Assembly: GCA_012517325.1 (NCBI GenBank)
Contig: JAAYVF010000029.1
Span: forward strand, 1 to 64,000
DNA from: Myxococcales bacterium
GTDB taxonomy: Bacteria > Lernaellota > Lernaellaia > Lernaellales > Lernaellaceae
Reading direction: 5' to 3'
Length of the DNA stretch: 64,000 nucleotides
Shown one piece after another: positions 7,797 to 16,445 of the stretch. The stretch's first letter is position 1. Each line of letters starts with the position of its first letter. Below the pieces are notes generated by a model. It ran no database searches and had not been told where the DNA came from. It saw only the letters and a list, made by a program, of their open reading frames with translations. A program made the translations under genes and the position numbers.

Positions 7797-9380
7797 TCAT
7801 TCGACAAACTCGTCGAAACCGATATCCCACCCGGCGCCCTGCGGGCGCGCCTCGCCGTCGAAATCAAAATGGATTTCCGGCCCGGCGTACCAGGGTGACG
7901 GATCGACGCCCGCATCGATGCACGGGCTGGTCGGCGCCAGATGCGCGTCGGCGGATGAAATGAAACCCGGATTGACGATCAGATTGCCCGCGGCTTCCCG
8001 GCAGCCTTCCCAAAGACATTGATTCAATTCATCGAGATCATCGATCGTCCAAAACCAGGCATCAATCAGATTTAAAGTATCGGCATTGCAGAAAAGATCG
8101 TTGTGGATCAGGGAAATCAAGTGCTGACCTTGATCGTTGATAAACAACATCGCCGCTTCGTTACTCGGGCCAAGGCTGAAGATGTTGTTGATCAGGACGA
8201 CCTCGGAGAAGATGCCTATCCCCCAAGGGATATCGGCGGTTTGATTGATCAGCGTGTTGTTGATCAGCGTGGCGGGTCCCGCCGCCCAGACTACCGCCTC
8301 GGCGGTATTCCGATTCGGTTTGATGACCAGCAAATTGTTGACGGCCGTGACCGAACCCGAGTCATCGACCACCAAGGGGATACTGTTCTCCGCGGCCGAT
8401 GGCCCGATTTCGATCTCGTTGCCGACCAGTAGAGCCATGCCGCCGCGAATCTCTACGCCATTCGCGGGGCCCTGGAACAGGTGGGGACCGGGAGTCGGCA
8501 TGGTGCCAATGTGATTTTCCTCGATTCGGGTTTCAACGCTCGATTCGGTGTAAACCAAAATACCATAGGAATACGCTTCCGAGGCGGTGATGATAAACGC
8601 CTGATTGGCGGTCACCACATTGTCCCGGATCAAGGTGCTTCCGGCAAAGTAAACACGGATCCCGGCCGTCTTCGCTTTGGCAATGAAACCGGAGGCAATC
8701 GCCTGACCGCCGGTAATGCGATTGTGTGCAATGATGGCCTCTTCGCCACTCACCTCGACGGCAAATGATTCGTCATAGGCATAATAGCCAATGGCGACCG
8801 CATCGCCCCCGGCAATAGAAAACCCTTCCAGAATTTGCGGAACCTGGGCCGACCCGCCGGTCAGATTCACCTGCGTCCCGTCCGGCGACTGGATGGAGGT
8901 AAGATACGCCTCCGGATCTCGTTGCCAGTCGGACGGCCGGTAACCGCCAAACAGCGAGACGTTGCTGCTGAAACCTTCCGGATAAACGCCTTCCGCGACG
9001 AATACCGCCTTGTTTGCCGCTTCCGCCAATTGAACGCCCTTGGCAATGGTTTTTACTGGCGCCGCCATCGTGCCGGGATTGGCATCATTGCCGATGGTCG
9101 TCGACACAAAAATGCCGAGGTCATTCGTCGGTGGCGGGGCATAAAAATCCTCTTCCTCGCCGCCGGTATCGTCATCGGCGAGGTCGTCGTCGTCCGCCTG
9201 ATCGTCGTCGATGACGTCATCATCCGCCGCCTCGTCGTCAGCCAGATCGTCATCTGTTACGGTGTGATCATCGTCGCCGGTGAGGTTGTTATTGTCATCA
9301 TCATCATCGGAACAGGCGATAAACAAAGGATTTGAACCCAGAACCACCGCAAGCATCACGATCAACCAATATTTCCTCAT
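7797..9380 (-). CDS. Beta-helix lipoprotein with poly-Asp linker (paralogue)
   Basis: A 527-residue paralogue of the protein at 2793. It has a signal peptide with lipobox-like FIAC, an Asp/Asn/Thr linker of ~65 residues, the motif GNDANPGTMAAPVKTIAKG, a LFGGYRPSDWQRDPEAY block corresponding to LFGGYDAADWSRDPAAY in the other copy, beta-helix NN-turn repeats, and the same closing RPQGAGWDIGFDE. The ATG at 9380 is preceded by GGAGGG, 6-nt spacing; the upstream in-frame ATGs add 19 residues without improving the signal peptide. Codon usage is less GC-biased at third positions than in the other copy, hinting at different ages or origins. Likely surface-exposed; role unknown. Confidence 0.8.
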   Translation of the reverse strand: MRKYWLIVMLAVVLGSNPLFIACSDDDDDNNNLTGDDDHTVTDDDLADDEAADDDVIDDDQADDDDLADDDTGGEEEDFYAPPPTNDLGIFVSTTIGNDANPGTMAAPVKTIAKGVQLAEAANKAVFVAEGVYPEGFSSNVSLFGGYRPSDWQRDPEAYLTSIQSPDGTQVNLTGGSAQVPQILEGFSIAGGDAVAIGYYAYDESFAVEVSGEEAIIAHNRITGGQAIASGFIAKAKTAGIRVYFAGSTLIRDNVVTANQAFIITASEAYSYGILVYTESSVETRIEENHIGTMPTPGPHLFQGPANGVEIRGGMALLVGNEIEIGPSAAENSIPLVVDDSGSVTAVNNLLVIKPNRNTAEAVVWAAGPATLINNTLINQTADIPWGIGIFSEVVLINNIFSLGPSNEAAMLFINDQGQHLISLIHNDLFCNADTLNLIDAWFWTIDDLDELNQCLWEGCREAAGNLIVNPGFISSADAHLAPTSPCIDAGVDPSPWYAGPEIHFDFDGEARPQGAGWDIGFDEFVE

Positions 9381-9594
9381 TTTGGACCCTCCATATTGCC
9401 ACGATGTTATCGAATCACTTTTCATCGCCAAATGCAAATTCGGCTCATGAAATCGATGACAGGCGCGAAAAGGAGCTTGGCGCTCCGAAACGGCAAAAGC
9501 ACGGAATGAACGCCGGCGCTTCCAGGTATTGATCCCGGCGTGCGCACGGAAAAACAGCCATCATTTTTTATGATCGCGGCTGCTAAGCCTCTTA

Positions 9595-9657
9595 CATTCC
9601 GCATTCGAGATTCCCCATTCGGCATTCCCCATTTCCCATTCGTCATTCCCCATTGCT
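9595..9657. repeat. Degenerate CATTCC/CCATTC tandem repeat in a 322-bp gap
   Basis: A run of ~63 bp made of variations on CATTCC, CCATTC and CCATTTCC repeated about eight times, immediately upstream of tsaD. The rest of the 9381-9702 gap holds a small GGAGC/GCTCC hairpin near 9471-9489 and no gene or clear promoter. This type of short C/A/T-rich degenerate tandem repeat is usually produced by slippage. Confidence 0.55.
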
Positions 9658-9702
9658 CTTTCCCCGCTTTCCATGCCGCCCGGTTCATTGTAAACAGGAA
9701 TC

Positions 9703-10710
9703 ATGATCGTACTGGGCATCGAAAGCAGTTGTGACGACACTTCCGCCGCGGTGGTGGCGGACGGGCGCGTGGTGCGTTCGTGCGTCGTCAGCAGTCAGAA
9801 TTCGTTTCATGAACGCTTCGGCGGCGTCGTGCCGGAGATCGCCAGCCGCGCGCATTTGGAGGTGATCGACGCCGTCTGCGCCGACGCCCTCGAACGCGCC
9901 GGCTTGTCGGTGCGCGAACTCGACGCCGTCGCGGTCACCAACGGTCCTGGGTTGCTCGGTTCGATTCTGGTGGGCCTGGGTTTCGCCAAGGGGCTGGCCT
10001 ACGCCGCCGGGTTGCCGTTTTTGGGCGTCAACCACCTCGAAGGGCACATCGCGGCCGCGTTTCTTGACGCCCCGCCGCCGGAATTTCCGCTGGTGGCGCT
10101 GGTCGTGTCCGGCGGGCACACCCACATTTACGAGATGAGCGGCTTCTTCGCGCTGCGGCTGCTCGGCCAGACGGTCGACGACGCGGCGGGCGAGGCGTTC
10201 GACAAAGTGGCCAAGCTGCTCGGCCTGGGCTACCCGGGCGGTGTGGTGATCGACCGTTTGGCACAAACGGGCGACCCGCGGGCTTACGACCTGCCGCGGC
10301 CGATGCTCCATTCCGGCGATTCGATGATGAGCTTCAGCGGGCTGAAGACGGCGATCCGTCGCGTGGTCGAAGAAGCGGGCGGTCCCGACAAGATTTCCGT
10401 TCCCGATCTGACCGCTTCGTTCCAGGACGCGGTGGTCGATGTGTTGCTGCACAAGACCTTCGCGGCGATGGAAGCGGCCGGGCACCGGCGCCTGGTCATC
10501 TGCGGCGGGGTTTCGGCCAACAGCCGGCTGCGGGCCCGCGCGGCGGCGGAATGCGGAGCGCGCGGCTACGAACTGACCGTGCCCGTGCTGGCCTATTGCA
10601 CCGACAACGCCGCGATGATCGCCGCCGCGGGCTACTACCGCCTCGCGGCGGGCGAGCGCTCCACCCTCGCCCTCAACAGTTTCGCCAACCTCGCCGAGGC
10701 CGGCCGATGA
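9703..10710 (+). CDS. tsaD: tRNA N6-adenosine threonylcarbamoyltransferase
   Basis: A 335-residue TsaD, the universal enzyme that transfers the threonylcarbamoyl group onto A37 of ANN-decoding tRNAs, with TsaB/TsaE as partners (not in this window). Seen directly: the N-terminal GIESSCDDT, the metal ligands H111 and H115 in HLEGH, VSGGHTH, GEAFDKVAKLLGLGYPGG and the C-terminal CTDNAAMIA. The length is normal for the family. It is the first gene of an operon: its stop overlaps the DUF2062 start (ATGA). Confidence 0.97.
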   Translation: MIVLGIESSCDDTSAAVVADGRVVRSCVVSSQNSFHERFGGVVPEIASRAHLEVIDAVCADALERAGLSVRELDAVAVTNGPGLLGSILVGLGFAKGLAYAAGLPFLGVNHLEGHIAAAFLDAPPPEFPLVALVVSGGHTHIYEMSGFFALRLLGQTVDDAAGEAFDKVAKLLGLGYPGGVVIDRLAQTGDPRAYDLPRPMLHSGDSMMSFSGLKTAIRRVVEEAGGPDKISVPDLTASFQDAVVDVLLHKTFAAMEAAGHRRLVICGGVSANSRLRARAAAECGARGYELTVPVLAYCTDNAAMIAAAGYYRLAAGERSTLALNSFANLAEAGR

Positions 10711-11177
10711 AGTGGCTACGGGCGAAGTGGAAAATTTTCTACGACCGCTTCATCAGCCTGCAGGGCACACCGGAGTCGATCGCGCGCTCGTTCAGCGTCG
10801 GTTTCTGGATCGCCTGGTTTCCGCTGATCGGCACGCACAGCGTGATGTCGTTCCTCGGCGGGCTGCTTTTCCGCGGCAACCTGCCGGCGATCTACCTCGG
10901 CTCCTGGTTGTGCAATCCGGTCACGATCCCGCCGATGCTGCTGGTCGAATACAAATTGGGCGAGTGGCTGCTGGGCGGCGAAATCAGCGCGGTCGAATTT
11001 CATCACCTCACGTTTCACTCGATGCTGGCCCTGGGCTGGGAAATCCTGCTGCCCATGCTGCTGGGCGGCGCCATTCTCGGCACCCTCACCGCGCTGGCCG
11101 GCTATTACCCGGTGAAACGCGCGGTGATCCGGGTGCGCGAACGCCGCGCCGCGGCCCACGCCGAGGACGAGCGATGA
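10707..11177 (+). CDS. DUF2062 membrane protein
   Basis: A 156-residue membrane protein with a basic N-terminus and three or so hydrophobic segments. The pattern GTPESIARSFSVGFWIAWFPLIGTH...LCNPVTIPP is the hallmark of DUF2062, a small inner-membrane family of unknown role. It starts inside the tsaD stop and ends inside the rsmA start (ATGA at both junctions), so all three genes are translationally coupled. Its placement between two RNA-modification genes is probably transcriptional convenience rather than a shared pathway. Confidence 0.85.
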   Translation: MKWLRAKWKIFYDRFISLQGTPESIARSFSVGFWIAWFPLIGTHSVMSFLGGLLFRGNLPAIYLGSWLCNPVTIPPMLLVEYKLGEWLLGGEISAVEFHHLTFHSMLALGWEILLPMLLGGAILGTLTALAGYYPVKRAVIRVRERRAAAHAEDER

Positions 11178-11965
11178 TCGATTCGCCGCTCGCCAAGCAA
11201 AGCCTGGGACAGAATTTCCTGGCCGATCCCAACCTGGCGCGCAAGCTGGTCGAGGCGCTCGATCCGCAACCCGGCGAGACCGTGCTGGAAATCGGCCCGG
11301 GCACCGGCTCACTCACCGCGCCGCTGCTCGAAAGCGCCGATCGCCTGATCGCCGTCGAGATCGACGACCGCCTGGTGGATTACCTGCGCGAACGTTTCGG
11401 CGACCGGCTGGACGTGCGGCACCTCGATATCCTGCAACTCGACCTGACCGCGCTGGCCCGCGAAACCGGCCCGCTGGCCGTGCTGGGCAATCTGCCCTAT
11501 TACGCCTCGAGCCCGATCCTGTTCCATCTGCTGGCGCATCGCCGCGCCCTCTCGCGCGCGGTGGTCACCCTGCAAACCGAACTGGCGGCGCGTTGCCATG
11601 CCAAACCGGGCACCAAGGATTACGGCAGCCTGACGATCCACCTGGCGCTGTACGCCGCCCCGCAGAAGCTGTTCAACCTGCCGGCCCACGTGTTCCGGCC
11701 GCGGCCGAAGGTGACCTCGACGGCGTTGCGGTTCGACTTCCGCCGCCCGGCGCCCGTCGTGCCGCGCAGCGATCTGAGCCTGGAGCGCGTCGTCCGCGGC
11801 GCCTTCGGCCAACGCCGTAAAACCTTGCACAATTCCCTGAGCGCCGCCTTCGGACGGCCGCTCGCCGACGAACTCCTCGCCCGCGCCGCCATCGACGGCC
11901 GCCTTCGCGCCGAGGCGCTGGCCCCGGCCGATTTCGTCCGGCTGGCCGACGCGCTGGAGGAATAA
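11174..11965 (+). CDS. rsmA: 16S rRNA (adenine1518/1519-N6)-dimethyltransferase
   Basis: A 263-residue RsmA (KsgA), which dimethylates two adjacent adenosines in the 3' hairpin of 16S rRNA late in 30S assembly. Seen directly: the N-terminal LGQNFLADPN, the SAM-binding VLEIGPGTGSLT at ~38-49, and the catalytic NLPYY at 106-110, followed by FRPRPKVTSTALRF. Normal length. The ATG overlaps the preceding stop. A structured inverted-end element begins 43 bp downstream. Confidence 0.97.
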   Translation: MIDSPLAKQSLGQNFLADPNLARKLVEALDPQPGETVLEIGPGTGSLTAPLLESADRLIAVEIDDRLVDYLRERFGDRLDVRHLDILQLDLTALARETGPLAVLGNLPYYASSPILFHLLAHRRALSRAVVTLQTELAARCHAKPGTKDYGSLTIHLALYAAPQKLFNLPAHVFRPRPKVTSTALRFDFRRPAPVVPRSDLSLERVVRGAFGQRRKTLHNSLSAAFGRPLADELLARAAIDGRLRAEALAPADFVRLADALEE

Positions 11966-12008
11966 GGCTCCAATTACAAACCAGTAAAATAAAACCGCTC
12001 GTACAACT

Positions 12009-12147
12009 CCAGGGGTTTCCGCCCCTGGCTAGGATCGCGAAGGCGATCGTTCGCCTGTCAGTGACAGGCTTTACCGGAACCCGCAAGGCGGGTGACAGAG
12101 CATCGCCCATGTGGGCGATGGTCGTAGCCGTGGGCGGAAGCCCTCGG
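12009..12147. repeat. MITE-like element with ~23-bp inverted ends and internal hairpins
   Basis: The left end, 12009-12031, and the reverse complement of the right end, 12125-12147, match at 18 of 23 positions (shared core CTTCCGCCC/TTTCCGCCC plus GGCTA). Between them lie AGGCGA/TCGCCT (12041-12056), CCTGTCA/TGACAGG (12054-12068), ACCCGC/GCGGGT (12079-12093) and CATCGCCCA/TGGGCGATG (12101-12120). No protein is encoded. It sits between convergent rsmA and the HRDC gene and could also serve to end transcription. Confidence 0.65.
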
Positions 12148-12200
12148 CATGATCGCGACGACTCCGAGGGCGCCTTTGCATTCGGACTGACGAATCACCC

Positions 12201-12728
12201 TCACCCCGTGCGGTCACCGGACAGTTGCCGTAGCATTTTGAGCAGCATTTCGCCGTGTTGCGTGACCCGCGCCTCGCTCATGCCCTTGATCGCGGCCAGT
12301 TCGCCCGTGGTGCGCGGTTGCCGCAGGATGATTTGCTCGAGTTCGCGGTTCGAGCAAATGACGTACGGCGCCAACCCCATTTCCTTGGAGCGGGCGTACC
12401 GCCACTCGCGCAGCTTCTCGAAAACCTGCATCTGCTCGGGCGACAGCATTTCCGGCTGATAAGTCGGCCGTTCGCCGCCGTTTTTCCCATTTTCCGCCGG
12501 CGCGGTTTTCGCCGGCTCCCCTTGTTTCGGCGCCGGCGAGGCCGTCGGGCGTTGACCGTTGGCCGGGATGGCCTCTTCGTGCAACACGAGCGCGACATAG
12601 ACCTGACCGTTGAGCTCGAAGAGATGATCGGATTGCGTGAAAACCCGATGGGTCTGGAGAAACCGGTCCAACGGCCCGTGATCGAATTCGCCGGCCTGCT
12701 GATTGAACGGCAAGGCTATCACTTTCAT
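12201..12728 (-). CDS. HRDC-domain protein
   Basis: A 175-residue protein. The N-terminal ~60 residues (MKVIALPFN...LNGQVYVALVLHEEA) form a small beta-rich unit, followed by a Pro/Ala/Glu/Lys linker (~65-95) and a C-terminal HRDC domain (~105-170) with the typical LREWRYARSKEMGL...ICSNREL...GMSEARVTQHGEMLL. HRDC domains bind nucleic acid or proteins in RecQ and RNase D; here no helicase or nuclease domain is attached. The ATG at 12728 has GGGGA 5 nt upstream. The frame remains open upstream, but that extension lacks protein-like composition. Confidence 0.8.
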   Translation of the reverse strand: MKVIALPFNQQAGEFDHGPLDRFLQTHRVFTQSDHLFELNGQVYVALVLHEEAIPANGQRPTASPAPKQGEPAKTAPAENGKNGGERPTYQPEMLSPEQMQVFEKLREWRYARSKEMGLAPYVICSNRELEQIILRQPRTTGELAAIKGMSEARVTQHGEMLLKMLRQLSGDRTG

Positions 12729-12915
12729 TTGGGTCCCCTTTTTCGTCATTTCAAATCCGTTTTCGAAAAGGTGCATCGCAAACCCGATGCCAAAACTCTC
12801 TCCGGCGGCTAACTTCAACGGATGACTAACCTTTTCGACCGTTTCGGTGTCAGTGGAGGGTCGGCGGACCGTCCGTGTTTCAGAGGTCGCCATCCGAAAG
12901 CCGGAACGCCGGAAC

Positions 12916-12944
12916 TTGCGGAAGCCGGTCAACCGTGTTAGAAA
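12916..12944 (+). promoter_or_regulatory. Extended -10 promoter for gspN
   Basis: TTGCGG at 12916-12921, a 17-nt spacer ending in TGT, then TAGAAA at 12939-12944. The same TGTTAGAA word recurs at 16405-16412 before the lipoprotein at 16446. Confidence 0.45.
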
Positions 12945-12968
12945 GCGCGGGATTGTACAGGAGGTGGG

Positions 12969-13868
12969 ATGCGCAAGCTGTTCAGCCGGCTCAAGGCACT
13001 GAATTGGCGCCAGGTTTTTCTTTATGGCGGTCTGTTCAGCGTGCTTTTCGTTTTCTTCCTGTACCTGACGTTTCCATTTGAAGTCGTGCGCGATCTCATC
13101 GTCGAAAAATTCGAAAGCCAGGGCAAATTCGAGGTCGCCATTCAGGATATCAGCCCGTTCCGGTTGTCGGGCGTCGAAATCAAAGGGCTCAAGGTCACCG
13201 ATCCGGAAAAGGCCGGCAAGGTTTATTTCAATCTGGACGACGTCCGGGTGCGCGTTCGCCCGACTCAATTATTGCTGGGCCGCCTCTGGCTGGATTTCGA
13301 TCTCTATGCCTACGGCGGCGGCATGGCGGGTTCGTTCTGCAGCCACAGCGGGACCGTCGACCTGGCGGCGAATTTCATCAATCTGACTCTGAGCAAGTAC
13401 AACCTGCGCGATCTGGTCAGCCAATACGGCCAGTTCGACATCGACGGCGTGCTCAACGGGGATTTCAACATCCATTTCAATCGCACGGCGCGACAGGGCA
13501 ACAGCGGCGCGGTCAACCTCAGTTACGACAAGCTGCGTCTGGTCAACGTCACGCTCATCGGCAAGACCATTCCGAACCTGACCTTCGAACCGGGCAAGAT
13601 TTCGCTCGAATTGAAGCACCGCAATTTCAAGATCAACGACTTCAATCTGAAGGGCAACAACCTGGAACTCAGCGCCGGCGGCCAGATTTTCATCAACGAC
13701 ACCAACCCGACCAAGAGCAGCCTGTCGCTCAACCTGAAAATGAAGCCGTCGGCGGAAGTCGAGGACGCCATGGGCCTGCTGGCCTACGGACTCGGCGAAC
13801 CGGACGACAGCGGCTATTATCAGGTCCGGCTGAACGGCCCGCTGGACAAGCTGCGCACCGGTCACTGA
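12969..13868 (+). CDS. gspN: Type II secretion system protein N-like
   Basis: A 299-residue protein with a basic start, one TM segment (~17-37) and a long beta-rich periplasmic domain, matching the GspN family that bridges the inner membrane and the secretin region of type II secretion systems. Supporting features: YLTFPFEVVRDLI right after the TM, repeated VxxxxxxxLxGxxI strands, and family-like length. It stands alone with no gspC-M genes in view, so the rest of the apparatus must be elsewhere. SD AGGAGG precedes the ATG. It is convergent with the ceramidase-like gene, 4 bp apart. Confidence 0.75.
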   Translation: MRKLFSRLKALNWRQVFLYGGLFSVLFVFFLYLTFPFEVVRDLIVEKFESQGKFEVAIQDISPFRLSGVEIKGLKVTDPEKAGKVYFNLDDVRVRVRPTQLLLGRLWLDFDLYAYGGGMAGSFCSHSGTVDLAANFINLTLSKYNLRDLVSQYGQFDIDGVLNGDFNIHFNRTARQGNSGAVNLSYDKLRLVNVTLIGKTIPNLTFEPGKISLELKHRNFKINDFNLKGNNLELSAGGQIFINDTNPTKSSLSLNLKMKPSAEVEDAMGLLAYGLGEPDDSGYYQVRLNGPLDKLRTGH

Positions 13869-13872
13869 TTTT

Positions 13873-15552
13873 TTATTCCGCCAAAAGCGAAACGATTCCC
13901 TCGCGAATGATGTCGTTCGCCTGCCCGCTGATACAGTATTGCTCCTCGTAAAAATCCGGATGGTCCAGCCAGTGTATGTCCGAGCCCGGCACCAGGTAGC
14001 CGTACTCGTTGTTGGCCAGACCCAGATCCATGAGCAGGTGGCCTTCCGGCAACGCGGAACGATAGCCGGTCATCGCCGGGAAAACGGAGACGCCCCACGG
14101 CGCGCCGAAATCGACGGACGTTTCCGCGCGGCCGACCGACATTTCGGCGAACGCCTCGCCCGGCAGGGTCACGAAGTGCAACTGGCCGAGCGCAAGGTGA
14201 ATCAGCGGCTGCACGGCGCAACCGAACAACCCGCAAAACCAGGGCCGGCTGGTGTCCAAATCGTCGTACGGCTCGACCAGGCCCGTCACCATCGCCAGGA
14301 TATGGATCGGATTGAGGACCGGAATTTCGACCACCGTCGATTCGACGGCCAGTTCCGCGTCGATCTCCCGCGGGTCTTCCAGGGCGGCCGTGACCGAATC
14401 GGCGACGTTGTAACCCAGGCTCCACATTTTCTCTTCGCTATTCTCCGAAACCAGCACCGGGTCGTCGCCGCTATACACCGGCTCGCCGTCGACGGTGTAC
14501 AAGGGCACCGGCGCATCGAGCGGCGTCAACAGGCCGCCGACCGTCCCGGAAAAGTACACGCAGACGCCGCCGAAGACCTGTTCCAACTTTTGCCGCGCCC
14601 AGCGCGGAAAATCGGCCGAGTAACGGTTCATCCAGATCAGCACTTCCGGATGGCTTTGCCAGTTCACCACCGTGGCCACGGTTTGGCCGTCGCCGTCGAG
14701 CAGCCGCGCGGCGGTCAGGCGATCGTTGGTCACCACCGGCTGGCGCGAGTCTCTTTGCAGGTGCGGCCAGGTGGGATCGGCGCTGGTCATTTCCGTTTCC
14801 GCCGCCTGCACCGTCACCGGCGTCATTTGGCCGGCCAGTTCCACGACCAGGTCGGTGATCGTGTCCACCAGAAAATGGATGTAGGTCGGGCAGCGGCCGG
14901 TGTGGAAAACATCGGCGCCCCAGATGCCCATGGTGTCGGGCGCCTCGTGCGTGTGGGTGCTGGAAAGAATGACGTGATTCGGATCAACCCCATACCCGGC
15001 GAGCGACCGCGTCACTTTTTGCACGTCGGGCTGGCTGAGGCCCACCAGGTCGAGCGACACCAGCACGGCGTGCACACCGTTGTATTCGAGCACGATCGCG
15101 CGCGCCTCGAGGTCGTCGTGCGTGTCGGTGGCGATGCGATTCAGCGCCGTGCCGCCCATGTACTTGGGACACGGATGATTCAAGTCGTTCAGGGTGATCA
15201 CCGCGTAGCCGGCCGCCGCGTATAGCTTGCCGTCGTGCGGATTCTGGAAAATCGGTTCGACGGTATCGTCGTCGTCATTGTCATCGTTATCGTCGTCATT
15301 GTCATCGTTATCGTCGTCATTGTCATCGTTATCGTTATCGTCGTCGTTGTCATCATCATTATCGTCATTATCATCGTCGTCATCGTCGTCATCGTCATCA
15401 TCATCGTCATCGTCATCGCCGGCATCATCATCGGTTCCGCTGCCGGAATCGTCGTCCGTCGCGACGGTATCCTCCCGGTCGGAATCGCCGCCTCCGGCGC
15501 ATCCGGTCAAGAAAAAACCGAGCAAAACGATCAGCAGAGTAAAATATCTCAA
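13873..15552 (-). CDS. Neutral/alkaline ceramidase-like lipoprotein with Asp/Asn linker
   Basis: About 559 residues starting at TTG 15552 (GGGGA 5 nt upstream). A GTG-initiated extension to 15654 is possible but would overlap the SprT-like region. The lipobox is LTGC. Residues ~25-95 are an almost pure Asp/Asn tract. The remaining ~460 residues resemble the N-terminal domain of neutral ceramidase (PF04734): AAGYAVITL, GTALNRIATDTHDDLEARAI, the metal-ligand region SSTHTHEAPDTMG and WQSHPEVLIW. The expected C-terminal Ig-like ceramidase domain is not obvious. Predicted to hydrolyse an amide-linked lipid at the cell surface, but the substrate is inferred from family only. Confidence 0.75.
   Translation of the reverse strand: MRYFTLLIVLLGFFLTGCAGGGDSDREDTVATDDDSGSGTDDDAGDDDDDDDDDDDDDDDDNDDNDDDNDDDNDNDDNDDDNDDNDDDNDDNDDDDTVEPIFQNPHDGKLYAAAGYAVITLNDLNHPCPKYMGGTALNRIATDTHDDLEARAIVLEYNGVHAVLVSLDLVGLSQPDVQKVTRSLAGYGVDPNHVILSSTHTHEAPDTMGIWGADVFHTGRCPTYIHFLVDTITDLVVELAGQMTPVTVQAAETEMTSADPTWPHLQRDSRQPVVTNDRLTAARLLDGDGQTVATVVNWQSHPEVLIWMNRYSADFPRWARQKLEQVFGGVCVYFSGTVGGLLTPLDAPVPLYTVDGEPVYSGDDPVLVSENSEEKMWSLGYNVADSVTAALEDPREIDAELAVESTVVEIPVLNPIHILAMVTGLVEPYDDLDTSRPWFCGLFGCAVQPLIHLALGQLHFVTLPGEAFAEMSVGRAETSVDFGAPWGVSVFPAMTGYRSALPEGHLLMDLGLANNEYGYLVPGSDIHWLDHPDFYEEQYCISGQANDIIREGIVSLLAE
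15260..15425. repeat. Low-complexity tandem repeat coding the Asp/Asn linker
   Basis: GTC/ATC/ATT/GTT codon runs (Asp/Asn on the minus strand). The core shows a 21-nt period encoding DDD-N-DD-N, repeated about three times nearly exactly, then shorter irregular runs. Slippage-prone; linker length may vary among strains. Confidence 0.7.
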
Positions 15553-15677
15553 ACCTTCCCCGCTTAAAATAAATTGGATAACCGCTAGTGTTCTTGCGAC
15601 CACGGCAAATGTCAAGGCACGGCCCGGCGCGCGGCGGCGGCTTGTTTCAACCAACGAGACATGTCAGGTTAGGCCGC

Positions 15678-16367
15678 ATGAAAAGCGGCCCCGACACCGC
15701 CGGATTGCGCGCCTTTTTACAGGAAGAACTGCGCGTTCCGGTCAAATTGGATATCACGCGGAACCGGCGCACGATGGTGAGTTACCGGTGGACGCCGGAG
15801 GGACTTATCCTGCGCGTTCACGAGATGTTTCTGGTGGAAGACCTCCGACTTTGGCGGACCCTGGCCGCTTTCTGCCGCCAGCCGACCAAAGCCGTCCGCG
15901 AAGCGCTGGACCATCACATTCGCGCTCATTCCGGCGAACTGGACTCCTCCCGGCGGCGCGCCACCCGTTTGCTGCAACTGGAAAGCCAGGGCCAACATCA
16001 CGACCTGGCCGAATTCGTCGCCAAGCTCAACGCCAAATACTTTAAAAGACTCTGCGACGCTAAAATCACCTGGGGTAAGGAGCCGGTGAAAAAGAAGCGG
16101 CGGAACGGGATCCAGCTCGGTTCCTACGATCCGGAAACCAACATCATCCGCATCCACCGTGTGCTCGACGCGCCGTGGGTTCCCCGCTACGTGCTCGAAT
16201 CGTTGATTTTCCACGAGATGTTGCACTGGATGTTCCGACCGCGGCACGACGGGACGCGCCGGGTCATTCACGGCCGCGCTTTCCGCGAAGCCGAGATCGC
16301 TCATCCGGCCTACGAGCGCTCGCGTCTTTGGGTGGCGCGAAATCTGGAAAAATTGCTGAAAGGCTGA
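15678..16367 (+). CDS. SprT-like zinc metalloprotein
   Basis: A 229-residue protein. The catalytic signature FHEMLHW (HExxH) sits near residue 178, with a later HGRAF and conserved aromatic context. The region before it has IIRIHRVLD and WVPRYVLESLI as in SprT-like/WSS1-type zinc peptidases. The N-terminal part is basic and helical. SprT relatives cleave DNA-protein crosslinks in eukaryotes, but bacterial SprT-like proteins are mostly uncharacterised. The ATG at 15678 is chosen over the open frame upstream, because the upstream segment overlaps the divergent ceramidase signal region and has no SD. Confidence 0.7.
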   Translation: MKSGPDTAGLRAFLQEELRVPVKLDITRNRRTMVSYRWTPEGLILRVHEMFLVEDLRLWRTLAAFCRQPTKAVREALDHHIRAHSGELDSSRRRATRLLQLESQGQHHDLAEFVAKLNAKYFKRLCDAKITWGKEPVKKKRRNGIQLGSYDPETNIIRIHRVLDAPWVPRYVLESLIFHEMLHWMFRPRHDGTRRVIHGRAFREAEIAHPAYERSRLWVARNLEKLLKG

Positions 16368-16404
16368 ACCGCCCTCATCGGCTATACCTTCCGGCCCTTG
16401 AGTC

Positions 16405-16413
16405 TGTTAGAAT
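16405..16413 (+). promoter_or_regulatory. Extended -10 element TGTTAGAAT
   Basis: TG plus TAGAAT at 16405-16413, 32 bp upstream of the lipoprotein ATG at 16446. No good -35. Compare the TGTTAGAAA before gspN. Confidence 0.35.
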
Positions 16414-16445
16414 TTCCACGATTCCAACAACTCGGGAGGCGCCGG

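Noticed and set aside
12729-13268. N-terminal extension of the HRDC gene up to 13268
   Set aside because: Runs into the divergent gspN promoter and coding region, with no SD and non-protein-like composition; the ATG at 12728 has a strong SD.
15260-15425. Possible CRISPR or minisatellite array
   Set aside because: The 21-nt units encode in-frame Asp/Asn and lack spacers; explained by the protein linker.
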